Below are positions 20,330 through 31,397 of a stretch of 64,000 nucleotides of DNA, piece after piece. The position numbers and the translations under genes are program-made. Source of the stretch: Erinaceus europaeus (taxonomy: Eukaryota; Chordata; Mammalia; Eulipotyphla; Erinaceidae); contig NC_080162.1 in NCBI RefSeq assembly GCF_950295315.1, positions 73,377,729 to 73,441,728 on the forward strand. Direction: 5' to 3'. Each line of letters opens with the position of its first letter. Position 1 is the first letter of the stretch. Under the pieces are notes generated by a model that was given only the letters and a program-made list of their open reading frames with translations, was not told the origin of the DNA and did not search any database.

Positions 20330-22165
20330 CACCATTTGATACTGCATCTGCTGATCTCAACCAAATCAATGCAACCAGTGCTACCTCAACGTTTCACTTC
20401 AGATTGTGTCTAGAGATGCCAGGCCTGGGACATCAACTCTCCAGCTCCATTACTCTGGTCATAAGACTCCTTAATTCCATTTCAGGTGGCATGCTTCCTA
20501 ACAAAGTTATAGAGCCTAGATATAGACTAGGGCCCATGAGATAGGTCACATGCACACATGTATCCTTAAGGTGGGGGAAAATATATACCTTAAAGGGGGG
20601 GCCAGGTGGTCGCACAGCAGGATAAGCATACATGGCACACTCACCAGTGTAAGGATCCCGGCTCCCCACCTGCAGGGGGGTTGCTTCACACGTGGTGAAT
20701 CAGGTCTGCAGGTGTCTATCTTTCTCTCCCCCTCTCTACCTTCCCCTCCTCTCTTGATTTCTCTCTGTCTTATCCAACGACAATAGCAATGACAACAACA
20801 CAATAATAACAATAACAAGGGCAACAAAAATAGGAAGAAATGGCCTCAAGGAGCAGTGGATTCATAGTGCAGACACTGAGCCCCATTGATAACCCTGGAG
20901 GTAGAAAGGCCTAAAAAAGACATAGTAAAGTACTTAATCAAATATTTTCTCCTTAGACCAAGATACACTCCTCTCTTACTTCCTATTTCATTACCCCCAA
21001 TAATGCTAAGTCTTACCCTGTTAGATAAAGTAAAGACTACAAAATCTGGATAAGGGCAAGAGACTAGCACACTTAATGATGGCCCTTTTGGTCACTTCCA
21101 GGCCACCCCATCATCTGGGGCCTTACTTAGGAATCCTGGGATTCTCATATAGATATGATGAGCCTAGACCTCTAACAGGTCCCTCTTTCCACCTTCACTG
21201 GTCACCTCCATCAGGAATGACATCATAAACTCTCCTGTGGGCTTCACAAGGACCTTGCCCACAATGTAGAATAAGTGGTAGAATTTGCCCCACTCTCCGA
21301 AAGGAGGCTGGGTCAATATACTCTACCACTCAAGGAGGACTCATCCTGAAATGAGTACAGCCTAGAATGTTCTTAGCTATGACCATGGAATGTGAGATCA
21401 AGAGGGATGCAGAGGTTACACAGGTTCCTGTGCTAAATATGAGTAGACATAGGCTCTATGTCATATCGATGGGGTTAACAGTTAATGGTATTTATGTACT
21501 TTTCCTATATTTGAGAGCTACTATCTGCCCTGATCCAGCTTTCTGGTCTTATTCCCAACTCTGACACAATCTTCCCATACAATACTTTTAGTTCACCTGC
21601 TTGTTAGCTAATGGACCCAGGCAAAAAAATTAATAAAGTCATGGGCTCATTGGAATATACCTAAAATAGACTTCCTAGCATTTTCCAACATGAAAACCCC
21701 AAATTTCATGTGCTAAACTCTTACCTTTAGGCTCCTGATTATTAAACAATTTGTTCTGCTTTATATATTAATGCTTTTCAGCCACAAAGTGGTAGATGCT
21801 ACCATGATGCCAACCTGACTTATCTGGGCTGATGACCTCATCAATGTATCCTGGAACCCCATCTCCCAGAGCCCTACCTCACTAGGAAAAGATAGAAATA
21901 GGCTACAGATATAGACTGACCTGTCAATGACCATGTCAAGTGAAGAAGCAATTACAGAAGCTAGACCTTCCACTTTCTGCACCCCATAAAGATTTTTGGT
22001 CCATACTCTAAGAGGGATAAAGAATAGGGAACCTTCCCATAGAGGGGATGGGACATGGCACTCTGGTGGTGGGAATTGTGTGGAATTGTACCCCTCTTAT
22101 CCCACAATTTGTTAGTCATTATCAAATAACTAATGAAATAGAATTTTAAACAGACAAAAAAAACC
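20330..22165 (+). mobile_element. Repeat R, long form
   Basis: 5' part 20330-20594 matches the R copies at 52.1-52.3 kb and 63.4-63.65 kb ('caaccaaatcaatgcaacc', 'ccatttcaggtggcatgc', 'cctagatatagac'). After a SINE-A insertion, 20911-21730 is a middle segment missing from the short R copies but present inverted at 47.1-47.5 kb. 21740-22150 is the common 3' end (CAGCCACAAAGTGGTAGATG, GTGGTGGGAATTGTGTGG). No open frame. Probably untranslated sequence moved by L1. Confidence 0.8.
20595..20910 (+). mobile_element. SINE-A with 3' box
   Basis: GGGGGGCCAGGTGGTCGC start, CTCCCCACCTGCAGGGGGG, CAACGACAATAGCAATG tail triplets, then the 3' box (AGTGGATTCATAGTGCAGAC). It splits the repeat R. Confidence 0.92.
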
Positions 22166-22522
22166 AACCTTGATTATCACCAGACATAAAAGATATCTAT
22201 GTAGTAACCTGGTTTGTATAGCTCCTAGTTCAACCCTAAACACACCACCTATTCCTGGGACTATTTATTGTACTTTGATGTTTCCCCTACCAGAATTTTT
22301 TAGTCTGATTTCCAAGATACCAAAGTATTCTTTGTTTGAAGTCAATTTACTCCACAAATTCAAGAATTGATTAGTTTAATATCACTGTACAACAACAGAT
22401 CACAAAGCATAGCAGCTTAAAATAGAGGTTGTCATATTGTTCAGGTCAAATTTGGCCAGCTGCCTGTTATTTATTTATTTATTTATTGCCTGTTATTTTT
22501 TAAATAAATTGTTTTAGTTGTT

Positions 22523-22737
22523 TTTAAAATTTTTTATTATCTTTATTTATTTATTGGATAGAGACAGCCAGAAATTGAGAGGAGGAAGGGAGATAGAGAG
22601 GGAGAGAGACAACACCTGCAGACCTGCTTCACCAGTTGCAAAGCTTTCCCCCTGCAGGTGGGGACAGGGGGTTTGAACCTGGGTCCTTGTGCACTGTAAC
22701 ATGTGCACTCAACCAGGTACACCACCACCCGGTCCCT
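22523..22737 (-). mobile_element. SINE-B, inverted
   Basis: TTTATTTATTTATTGGATAG at left, CCCCCTGCAGGTGGGGACAG, CCTGGGTCCTTGTGCACTG, and CACCACCCGGTCCC at the head end. Confidence 0.94.
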
Positions 22738-22749
22738 GAATAAATTTTC

Positions 22750-22886
22750 ACTGGGGATCTGGGTAGTGGGTGTCAGAAGTGGTGGAGCAGTGCTGCAGGT
22801 ATCTTTTTTCTCTCTCCCTCTCTTCTTCTCCCTCACTTCTAATTTCTCTCTGTCTCTATCTAATAAATAAAATGTTAAACAAATAA
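22750..22886 (+). mobile_element. SINE-B with internal deletion
   Basis: GGGGATCTGGGTAGTGG jumps directly to AGAAGTGGTGGAGCAGTGC, so about 75 bp of the head and B box are missing. The 3' part is normal (CTATCTAATAAATAAAATG). Confidence 0.85.
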
Positions 22887-22887
22887 A

Positions 22888-23402
22888 GTTTAGACTATAT
22901 CCTAAGAAACCAAACATAGCCATCCCAAAAGATTTGTGTGTACCTATGTTCATAGCAGCACAATTTGTAATAGCCAAAACCTGGAAGCAACCCAGGTGTC
23001 TAACAACAGATGAGTGGCTGAGCAAGTTGTGATATATTACTCAGCTATTAAAAATGGTGATTTCACAGGTTTCAGCCCATCTTGGATGGAGTTTGAAGGA
23101 ATCATGTTAAGTGAGATAAGTCAGAAGGATGAATATAGCTTGATCTCACTCACAGGGAGAAGGTATAAAACAAGACCAGAAGAGAAAACACTAAGCAGAA
23201 ATTGGACTGGAGTTGGTGTATTGCACTAAAGTAAAAGACTCTGGGGTGGTGTTGGGGATTGGGGTTCAGGTCCTGGAACTTGATGGCAGAGGACCTAGTA
23301 GTGGTTGTATTGTTATATAGAAAACTGGGAAATGTTATGCATGTACAAACCACTGTATTTACTGTCAACTGTAAAACATTAATCCTCCAATAAAAATAAA
23401 AA
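22888..23402 (+). mobile_element. 5'-truncated young L1 (ORF2 end plus 3'UTR)
   Basis: Begins at 'actatatcctaagaaacc' of ORF2 and runs through AGATGAGTGGCTGAGCAAG to CCAATAAAAATAAAAAAACC. It matches 11950-12475 of the long L1 in the same order. No intact frame. Confidence 0.95.
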
Positions 23403-23550
23403 AACCAAAATTTTATTGGAACATAATCAGATTCTATTCACTTATGAATTCTACATCTATTTTTGCAGAAGTGAAATTATATTGCCCATAAAGACGAAGT
23501 ATTTACTGTCTGGTCTGTTACTGAAAAAAATTTATTTTAATCCCTGACTT

Positions 23551-24060
23551 AACAAAACAGTTTATTATCTTCCATGTTTTCTGTGGTCTGGGAATTAGGA
23601 GCAGCTTGGTAATGAGTTTTGGTTCAGAATTTTTCACAAGGTTCTAGTTAGGCATTGACTGGGGCTGCATTTATCTGAACTTTTATCTAGGGCTGTAGGA
23701 TTCTCATTCAAGATTCAGTTAGGTGGCTGACCAGTTATTGTTGACTGTGGGCTAGGGGGCTGGAGTAAGATTTATGTGGTCCTCATCACAAGACAATTTG
23801 AGTGCCATCATGTCAGAGTGACTGCTGTCTCTAGAGTGACTCAAGAGAAGAAGATAGACTTTCAGTAAATTTTTGATCTAGACCAAAACACACACTGTTA
23901 CTTCTGTCCTACTGGACTGATTCCACAAGTCAGTTATGATTTAGTATAGGAAAAGATAACATGAGTGAATTAATCTCAGGAGCTGGCATTATTGAGGCTG
24001 GATACTATGTGGAAGGTACATACTATGCTCTCATGTACATTTTGAGCTACAGATGCAATG
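23551..24060. other. No recognised element
   Basis: Single-copy-looking, ending in a T-run at 24061-24076. Confidence 0.5.
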
Positions 24061-24103
24061 TTTTTTTTTTTTTTTTAGACTTTTCAGCAGGCTTTAAGCC
24101 AAC

Positions 24104-24330
24104 TTTTTTTTTTTTTTTTTTTTTAGTAAATACAATAGTTTGTACATGCATAACATTTCCCAGTTTTCCATAGAACAATACAACCCCCACTAGGTCCTCT
24201 GTCATCCTTCTTGGATCGGTATTCTCCCTACCCACCAAACCCCAGAGTCTTTTACTTTGGTACAATACACCAATTCCAGTTCAGGTTCTACTTGTGTTTT
24301 CTCTTCTGATCTTGTTTTTCAACTTTTTTT
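24104..24330 (-). mobile_element. 5'-truncated young L1 3' end, inverted, with TSD
   Basis: T-run, TAAATACAATAGTTTGTAC, down to CTTGTTTTTCAACTT. The TSD TTAAGCCAAC at 24094-24103 and 24331-24340 is exact. Confidence 0.95.
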
Positions 24331-24470
24331 TTAAGCCAACATTTTTAAATAGAAAGATTTCACAAAATATTTAAAAATGTAACTGAGTTTACATTCCCAC
24401 ATATGCTATTAGTATGAAGGTGAAAAATAGTTACCTTCATTCCATGGGACATAACTCTAATTTTCCAGTT

Positions 24471-25219
24471 TCCCATAATTTCGTATTGCTTACTGACAGA
24501 GAAATTGGGTTTTAGTGGTCATTACTAATTAGTTATGATGTAGAAAAGTATTTCTTTGAAACTCTATCTATATTAAAGGAGGGTAAGGAAAATACAGATT
24601 AAAGGGCTGTTAAAAAAAATGTTAAAAAAAATGTTAAAAAAAATCGGGATGATCATGTTTCTTATTGTAGGAGAAAATAATCTGTATTGTGGAAAATACT
24701 TACATAAATAAAGATGGAAATATACTATGATTCAACATATCATTCCTAGGCATATATCCAGAGGACACTTTATATATATCCAGAGGACACATTAATCCAA
24801 AGGGATATAGGTATCCTTATGTTCATAGCTGCAGTATTTACAATTGCTAGAATACACAAACAACCTAAGTGCCCAACAAGAAAATGACTGGATAAAAAAG
24901 TTGGATAACTACACAATGGAGGAACACTACAATAAAAAAAAAAGGTTAGATTGTATCATTTGGAGCAAAATAGATGAAACTAGAGGTGATGATGCTAGGT
25001 AAAATAAACAAAGAAGTGAAGGACAACTACTGAATGGTTTTGCTCATATATGGAATATAGATTACTAAAATATAAGAACTTGCAAAAAAAGGGGGAGGGG
25101 TTTATGGTAACTGACCTATCTCTTGAATTTCATGGTGGCAAGATGGAGGATGATACCCATAGAACTTTAGTGAAGTGTATGGTGACTCACATGCACCATG
25201 TATGGATATGAAAATACTC
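24471..25219 (+). repeat. Inverted-duplication arm 1 (contains ancient L1 end)
   Basis: Nearly identical to the reverse complement of 34062-34792. Three copies of GTTAAAAAAAAT lie at about 24610-24645, versus one in the other arm. 24700-25219 itself reads as an old L1 ORF2 end and 3'UTR ('tccaaagggatataggtatcc', 'tgcccaacaagaaaatgactgg'), which continues past the arm to about 25290. Confidence 0.9.
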
Positions 25220-25289
25220 CTGCAACCCATCGTATTATATAAACCATGGTTAAACCATTAGAATGTATGTAATATATATATTAAACACA

Positions 25290-25760
25290 TACAACCACTA
25301 CAGTTTATAAATTTTACTGTCTGATCTGATTTTTTGTAATCTGACTCTCTCTACTTCAAAGATAATAATGGCACAGAGATTAAGTGTTCAGGTCCTGGAA
25401 TGGAGCCATATGGATTCAAATGCAAGTTATAATACTCATCAGTTGTGTCCTACATTTTCTCATTTCAAAGATGCAGATATTTGTATCATCCATCACAAAA
25501 GTTCATGCAGATACCTTTCCTGCTATAATTCTAATCCTATCTGAAGTTTGGTTTGCTGAACACTCAAGTTAATTTAGTGCAGTAGCATCTTTTGCTTCTT
25601 GTGTCTATAATTCACACACCCTGCTTCTGTGTAGTAAGGCCCAATCTGTAGGTACCCATTAAAGTTTTCTTTATTGATATTCACCAAGCACAGGTAGTTT
25701 TCTAAGACATGATGTGGGGTGCTACTTCTTGGCCCTTTGTAGCTGAGTGAGGCCATTTGA
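25290..25760. other. No recognised element
   Basis: No young insertion and no convincing frame. It follows the old L1 3'UTR. Confidence 0.45.
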
Positions 25761-25775
25761 CAAGATTTCATCTTT

Positions 25776-26066
25776 TTTTTAAATATTTATTTATTTATTT
25801 CCTTTTTGTTGCCCTTGTTGTTTCCATTGTTGTTGTAGCTATTATTTTTGTTGATGTCATCGTTGTTGGATAGGACAGAGAGAAATGGAGAGAGGAGGGG
25901 AAGACAGAGAGGGGGGAGAGAAAGACAGACACCTGCAGACCTGCTTCACCACTTGTGAAGCGACTCCCCTGCAGGTGGGGAGCAGGGGGCTCGAACCGGG
26001 ATCCTTGAGCCGGTCCCTGCGCTTTGCGCCACGTGCGCTTAACCTGCTGCGCTACCGCCCGACTCC
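25776..26066 (-). mobile_element. SINE-A, inverted, young, with TSD
   Basis: One of the least decayed copies: the head reads GGGAGTCGGGCGGTAGCGCAG on the minus strand. The TSD CAAGATTTCATCTTT at 25761-25775 and 26067-26081 is exact. Confidence 0.97.
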
Positions 26067-26280
26067 CAAGATTTCATCTTTGAGGCTGGAGAATTTTACC
26101 AGTGGAATCAAGACTCTTCACAATTTTCCTTCTGCCATAGCAAGTAGGTTCTCAAGTGAGGATGGTGATGACATGAGCAGAGTCACAGCAGAAAATCCAA
26201 TGTTTTGGTTTCATACTTTAGAATTGTTACAACAACATTACCTAACCTACCCTGACTCATATATCTTTCTGTGGCTTTTT

Positions 26281-26430
26281 AAAAATTTTTATTTATTTAT
26301 TTATTTATTGGATAGAGACAGCCAGAAATCAAGAGGAAGGGGGGGTGATAGGGAGAGAGACAGAGAGACACCTGTAGCCCTGCTTCACCACTGGTAAAGC
26401 TTTCCCCCTGCAGGTGGGAACTGGGGGCCC
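26281..26430 (-). mobile_element. 5'-truncated SINE-B, inverted, with TSD
   Basis: Has the tail and body, but stops at GCAGGTGGGAACTGGGGGCC, so the tRNA head is missing. The TSD TGGCTTTTT flanks it at 26272-26280 and about 26432-26440. Confidence 0.85.
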
Positions 26431-26440
26431 TATGGCTTTT

Positions 26441-27355
26441 TTTTTTAACCCTCCCAAACAGAGCTATGACAGCCAATACAGATCTCTATTAATATATTGC
26501 ACTCTCCTGCCCTGTATTAAGTAACTGATTCATCTATACTGTAAAGATTAATCTTCCATTCTCCTTTGAATGAACAGTCAGTTCTTGGTACTTATTTAGT
26601 TCTTCGTATTTTGTTTTAAATGGCAATTAAAATTTATTTATTTACTCACTGTCTGCATCTTCCAATAAACAATCAATACATAACCCTTGGGCCTTGCTCA
26701 GAATATTTAAAAATGCAGGAATGATCAGTGAGAGTGTATATCCAGTATGTAGCATAGTGCCTGGACACAGACAGACAGACTAACTGACTGACTAAGTTGT
26801 TCCTGGTACACTTCAACACCCTTCCTTGATCATGTTTGCAAGTGTCCTCTCTCATACCACAACTTGGCAGGAGAGGTGGCAGAAGGCCCACTGTAAGGGG
26901 TTCTTGCTGCTGCCTTTTGTGTTTTCCCCCTTTCTGCAAAATCTCCTGTGACTGTTTAAAGCCAGGAAGTAAAATCAAAGGGCCATGGATTCAAAGGACA
27001 CTAATTACCTTTCAAAGAGTTCCCCTTGGTTTTAGCCACACGATTCCCGATTCCCGTCAGAGGCTGTGGGAGTTTGTGGTTCCTGTGCTGGGCTTTGAAA
27101 CTGGGAGGGATTAATGGGACTTGATTAAACCACAAATGTCAGGAAGTGTGGAGGGCAGCTCAGAATGCTGGCCACCTCTGTCCTTGGGGGGGGGGGACAG
27201 TCACTGATCTCCGCTCCCCCATTGTCTTGAACTTCTGATAAAGGGGCTGAATAAAGCAATTTCACAACAGTAGGCTTTTGCTAACATGATTGATTTAACA
27301 ACAGTACCAGGTAGTAAGTAGTTCATTAAGCAGCTGCCTTGTACTAAACAAGGAA
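26441..27355. other. No recognised element
   Basis: Contains a G-run near 27186-27196 and a short (CAGA) patch near 26766. Frames here (for example 26673-26978 on the minus strand) lack any recognisable domain. Confidence 0.5.
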
Positions 27356-27357
27356 TG

Positions 27358-27508
27358 TGTTGCTTTATTTATTTAAATTTGTTTTGTTTCATAAGATACA
27401 TGGAGTGAGTGAGGCCAGAGCACTACTCTGGCCTAAGCAGTACTATAGTTTAAACTTAGGTCCTCATGTTTGCAAGTCTAGAGTTCTACTGATGTGCCAA
27501 TTCCCAAC
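27358..27508 (-). mobile_element. SINE-C-like, inverted
   Basis: Reverse complement carries an AGAGTAGTGCTCTGG-like element and a B-box-like segment. Diverged. Confidence 0.65.
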
Positions 27509-27529
27509 CTTCTAAGGAACTTTCTGCTT

Positions 27530-27660
27530 TATATGGCTGACCTCACTCAATTCTCATACATCTGCCTGAAGGAGCTACAAGCTTTCATTAACTTTATTTT
27601 CCAAACGAAGAAACTCTGGCTCAGAAAGGCAGATCAATGCTACACTGCATGGAAGTTAGC
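27530..27660 (-). mobile_element. MIR, inverted
   Basis: 'caattctcatacatctg' followed by 'gaagaaactctggctcagaaagg' fits an inverted MIR core. Confidence 0.65.
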
Positions 27661-28544
27661 CCTGAATCTTTCTCATTCTAGGATACAAATTGTTCTACTC
27701 TTGTAAAATCTTTTGGTAAATTCTGAGGACTTGTCCTTCTGCTTTTCAAGAATGAACGAGTCTGTGGAAAACAAGAATAATAAAATCGGTAACATCAGAC
27801 ATGCTGAAGAAATTCGTACCAACTGTGGTGGAGACTTGTTTAGTTTAAATGCCAATCCCAGACCTAACACTTGCATTAATTAATCACTCACATACACCCC
27901 CCACACACACATACACTCATTTAGTAGGGGATACACTTATTACAGTTCCAATCAGGATTAGTTCTGGCTATGAGTAGCCAGAGTTCAGTTTAGCAAGGAA
28001 GATACTATGGGTTTGTTCATCCCTTATTATCCCTAGCTCTTGTCTATTATCATTCCAGAGTTTAGACAAACTAAATACCCACTTTCCCAGTCTCCCTTCT
28101 TGCCAAAGGTGCCCATGTGACCAGTTGTGGCCAATGAAATAAACTGAGTCTCCTGGAGGCTTCTGGGAAGCTTTCATGTTCCCCATAAGGACAGGCATTC
28201 TCCCTGCCTGGAATATGATATATCAACTCACCTGTGGCAGCTGTTTATTGTTTGGGGGCATGGGCAAAGGAATTACAGACACTGCTGTGCCCTCAAGTCA
28301 GCACTAGTCACTGCCTTCCTCCAGATCTCTTGAAAGTGAAAATAAAATCCCTATTTACTTAAGCCTCTGTTCACTGGATTTTCTGTCTTGAAAACCAAAA
28401 CATCTTAATGAGCACAGCCTTTCATTCTATGTCCCTTATTAAGAATGAGGAAATTTCCCAGAAGCCTCCTCCTTACAGATTCTCTTAACATCTCTGTCCA
28501 GAATGTTATTCAGTGTCTCCTCCTAAGCTAATTGCTGCTCAGGG
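27661..28544. other. Mostly unassigned; possible old DNA-type repeat at 28095-28370
   Basis: 28095-28370 has a 'cccatgtgaccagttgtggccaatg' and 'ctgcctggaatatgat' order that I associate with an old mammalian repeat, but I cannot name it. A CA-rich patch lies at 27893-27920. Confidence 0.4.
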
Positions 28545-28560
28545 AAAAAGAACCAGTGTG

Positions 28561-28840
28561 TGGGAGTCAGGCAGGCACAGCAGGTTAAGCGCATGTGGCG
28601 CAAGTGCAGGGACCGGCACAAGGATCCCGGTTTGAGCCCCCGGCTTCCCACCTGCAGGAGAGTTACTTCACAGGCAGTGAAACAGGTCTGCAGGTGTCTA
28701 TCTTTCTCTCCCCCTCTCTGTCTTCCCCTCCTCTCTCCATTTCTCTCTGTCCTATCTAACAACAATGATATCAATAACTACAACAATAAAAACAACAATG
28801 GCAACAATAGGGAATAAACAAAGAAATATTAAAAAGAAAA
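28561..28840 (+). mobile_element. SINE-A with TSD
   Basis: Head TGGGAGTCAGGCAGGCACAG, full body and AAC/AAT tail. TSD AAAAAGAACCAGTGTG at 28545-28560 and AAAAAGAACCAGTATG at 28841-28856, one mismatch. Confidence 0.95.
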
Positions 28841-28869
28841 AAAAAGAACCAGTATGGTCAGTTTGGAAT

Positions 28870-29010
28870 AGTCATTCTCAAGCTTGCTGTGCATCATTAT
28901 CTTATTGGGAGGATTTATTAAGATCCAGATAGCTGGCTCCTATTGCAAGTTCTTTAGTCAGTAGTTTTGAGATGGAGTATCACAATTTGCATCCGAGGGA
29001 GATATTCTGA
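28870..29010 (+). mobile_element. MER5-type hAT MITE
   Basis: 'tcattctcaagcttgctgtgcatcat', 'ggatttattaagatccagat' and 'cacaatttgcatccgaggg' follow the MER5A/B order of a short non-autonomous hAT-Charlie element. Confidence 0.7.
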
Positions 29011-29324
29011 CTCACTGTCTATTTGTATGATGTTTTAGAGGATTCACTATGGAAAGAAATAGTCAAGGAAGGTTTTTTTGGAGGAAGGGTCATGTGTAAA
29101 ATCTTTTAAAGAAGTCTTAAGGGTAGAAGAGGTTTGAGAGTGAGAAAGAGTGGTTAGGAAGGAGGTATATAGAATATGAGGAGGTGTGGTCAGGATTTAA
29201 ACAGGAGTGAATTAGATGGGGTGGGTATTAGAGTTGATAAAGGACCTTAATTTTCTTCAGAGACCAGGTAGTGATTTTGGAGGTAAGAGGAGGTAAAAAG
29301 ATAGATTCAGTTTTGTATTGATGC
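29011..29324. other. Purine-rich unassigned sequence
   Basis: Possibly part of an old eutherian repeat related to 48340-49230 (ordered 'tttaaacaggagtgaa', 'agtgattttggaggtaagagg'), but not firm. Confidence 0.35.
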
Positions 29325-29505
29325 TAGTCTAGAATTCAAGTCATGGCTCCACCATTTTGTTGCTATGGTGGTTTCTTTAAGTCAATTTCTTTCTCTAAGT
29401 CTTCATTTTCTCAGCTACAAAATGGAGATAATAGTGTTTTCACATAGAGATTGCTGTAAGATTTAAATAAGATAACACCTGTAATGTACCTGGTAATAAA
29501 GATAT
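29325..29505 (+). mobile_element. MIR
   Basis: 'gaattcaagtcatggctccacc', 'cttcattttctcagctacaaaatgg' and 'taaataagataacacctg' form a nearly complete MIR. Confidence 0.88.
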
Positions 29506-29529
29506 GATGTATATAAAAAAGGAAACTTT

Positions 29530-29815
29530 CTCTTTTTTTCCCCACCAGGATTAAGACTAGGGCTCAGACAACTTCACCAAATGCCTGGTGTTTCCCTCAC
29601 CCCCCCTTATCAGTAAAGATAGATAAATGAATGGATAGATAGATAGATAGATACAGATAGAGGAGCAGAGAGAGGGGAGAGAGATGGAGAGACACATGTA
29701 GCACTGTTGCACTGTGTGTGAAGCTACCACTCTGCAGGTGGGGACCAGGGGATTGAACCTGGGGTCTGGCACATGGCAGTGTGTGCTCTACCGAGTACAC
29801 CACCATCTGATTCAG
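29530..29815 (-). mobile_element. SINE-B-like, inverted, with GATA tract
   Basis: GCAGGTGGGGACCAGGGG, CACCACCATCTGATTC head end and a purine-rich body (GAGAGAGATGGAGAGACAC). A (GATA)n microsatellite at about 29624-29653 lies within the tail. Confidence 0.85.
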
Positions 29816-29965
29816 GAAACAATCTTTGTGAGAAAAAAAACCTTTATCTCAAATTCTCATGATGTTAATAGGCAGGCTAAGGGTTCTATCATCAAATGAC
29901 TTTGGGAAACACTTTTCCTGCAGGACTTTGCAGTCTTTAGCATGATAATACAAGGGATAGATTTC

Positions 29966-30396
29966 TGTCGGGCTGAGCTTCACTGAGACAGCTTCACTGA
30001 GACAGCTTCACTGAGACAGACGACCTGGGACTCATGGTTGAGCTGTACGTAGTTTCTCTTTATTCATGCAGGACGCAGCACAATCTATGCCAAGCTAAGC
30101 TAAACTAAAACTAAAAACTATATTTAAGAACTATTCTGTCCTTATATATACTGGCCAAGTAGGGTGGAAACAGGATATGACATAGAGAGGGTGGAGCGAA
30201 AAGTGACTGGTGCAAATCAGGGTGTACTACGAGAGGGGGCGGAGCAGAAACACATCATGAACCAGTGGGGATTAAACCAATGCCCTGCAGTGGTTATGTA
30301 AATAGAATACAGTGGTTATGTAAACTGAATACAGTGTTAAGCAGGAGGTATGAAACAGAAGGGGTTTTTAGAAGCAGAATTAGAAGCATATCAACA
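29966..30396 (-). mobile_element. Solo LTR of an endogenous retrovirus, probably class II-like
   Basis: 431 bp, starting TGTCGGG and ending TCAACA, so the ends are TGT...ACA. An exact 6-bp duplication GATTTC flanks it at 29960-29965 and 30397-30402; six-base duplications are usual for ERVK/IAP-like class II elements. On the minus strand the layout is U3 with a TATATATAAGG promoter-like box near 30140-30152, AATAAA at about 30058-30063 (ATGAATAAAGAG), then U5 ending CCCGACA. U5 holds three copies of a 14-bp unit (GACAGCTTCACTGA on the plus strand, from about 29976), and U3 has a duplicated TGGTTATGTAAA. No internal viral region or second LTR is present, so recombination between two LTRs probably removed it. 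No viral coding sequence is seen. Confidence 0.88.
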
Positions 30397-30494
30397 GATT
30401 TCATAAAATAAGAGTCTGTAGCATTTTCCTCAAACTTACTTTGCTCACAATAAACTTTTCTTCCCCTCACTGAAGCTTCACTGCTCTGGACTAA

Positions 30495-30640
30495 CTTTTT
30501 CAGGTAGAAAAAGGGAGACACAGGAAGAGATGGAGAGGGGAAAGATACTACAGCAGTGGAGTATAGGCTTGAACCTGAGTTTTACACTTGGCAAAGCATG
30601 CACTGTCTCAGGCAAGCTATTTTGCCAGCCCCACAAAGTT
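30495..30640 (-). mobile_element. SINE-E-like, inverted
   Basis: Purine-rich body, 'gcttgaacctgagttttac' as an inverted B box, and a head ending GCCAGCCCC. Confidence 0.65.
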
Positions 30641-30731
30641 CTTTTCTAAAAACATAAATTTTCAAAATGCATATTTTAAAATTATTTAAAATCATATATT
30701 TTGAAGAATAAGAATCCTGGCAAAACATTTT

Positions 30732-30972
30732 TTTAATTTCTTTACTGAGGGATTAGTGTTTTATAGTCAACCGTAAATACAATAGCTTGTACATGCATAA
30801 CATTTCTCAGTTTTGCACATAACAATACAACACCCACTAGGTCCTCTGTCATCTTTTTCCAGGACCTGTACTCTCCCCTACACCCACCCAGAGTCTTTTA
30901 CTTTGATGCAATACACCAACTCCAGTTCAGGTTCTACTTGTGTTTTCTCTTCTGATCTTGTTTTTCAACTTC
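30732..30972 (-). mobile_element. 5'-truncated young L1 3' end, inverted, with TSD
   Basis: From AATTTCTTTACTGAGGGATT to CTTGTTTTTCAACTTC. The TSD TCCTGGCAAAACATTTT at 30715-30731 and 30973-30989 is exact. Its 5' break is at the same place as in 24104-24330. Confidence 0.96.
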
Positions 30973-31069
30973 TCCTGGCAAAACATTTTGAGAAACGTTC
31001 CTATATAGCTGATCAACAAGAGAGCAATGCAAAGTGTCAGTGCACTTATTACCTAAAGTTTCCATATCT

Positions 31070-31215
31070 CTTTTCTTTCTTTTTTTTTTTTTTTAATTAC
31101 CAGAGCACTGCTCAGCTTTAGCTTACGGTGGTGCAGGGGACTGAACCTGATACTTTGAGACTCACACATGAGAGTGTCTTTACATAATCATTATGCTATC
31201 TATCCCCCCCATCCT
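31070..31215 (-). mobile_element. SINE-C, inverted
   Basis: T-run, 'accagagcactgctcagc', 'gactgaacctgatac', and 'cataatcattatgctatc' at the head end. Confidence 0.9.
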
Positions 31216-31338
31216 GCCATATTCTAATGTAAGATAAAAACTGCATAATCTTACTAAATCTACCAACTAATATTCTCTACTAGTCAGCTTTCTTAAGTTA
31301 TCTTGAGGCAAGAAGCTCATATCAGATGCCAGTGGCTT

Positions 31339-31341
<3 letters not shown>

Positions 31342-31393
<52 letters not shown>
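31342..31393. repeat. (TA)n microsatellite
   Basis: About 26 uninterrupted TA units. Likely polymorphic and cruciform-prone. Confidence 0.97.

Positions 31394-31394
<1 letters not shown>

Positions 31395-31397
<3 letters not shown>

Larger units (their letters stand above)
22430..23550 (+). mobile_element. hAT-type DNA transposon remnant, split by a 0.9-kb block
   Basis: 22430-22522 contains 'caaatttggccagctgcctg' and 'aaataaattgtttta'. 23403-23550 resumes with 'attttattggaacataatc' and 'gtatttactgtctggtctg'. Together they follow a common old non-autonomous hAT-Charlie element. A TTTA duplication sits in the first part. Two SINEs and an L1 end (22523-23402) separate the halves. Confidence 0.65.

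Noticed and set aside
29966..30396. Intact provirus
   Set aside because: Only one LTR and no internal region are present.
31342..31393. TA tract as replication origin or attachment site
   Set aside because: A plain dinucleotide microsatellite explains it; nothing else supports a special role.
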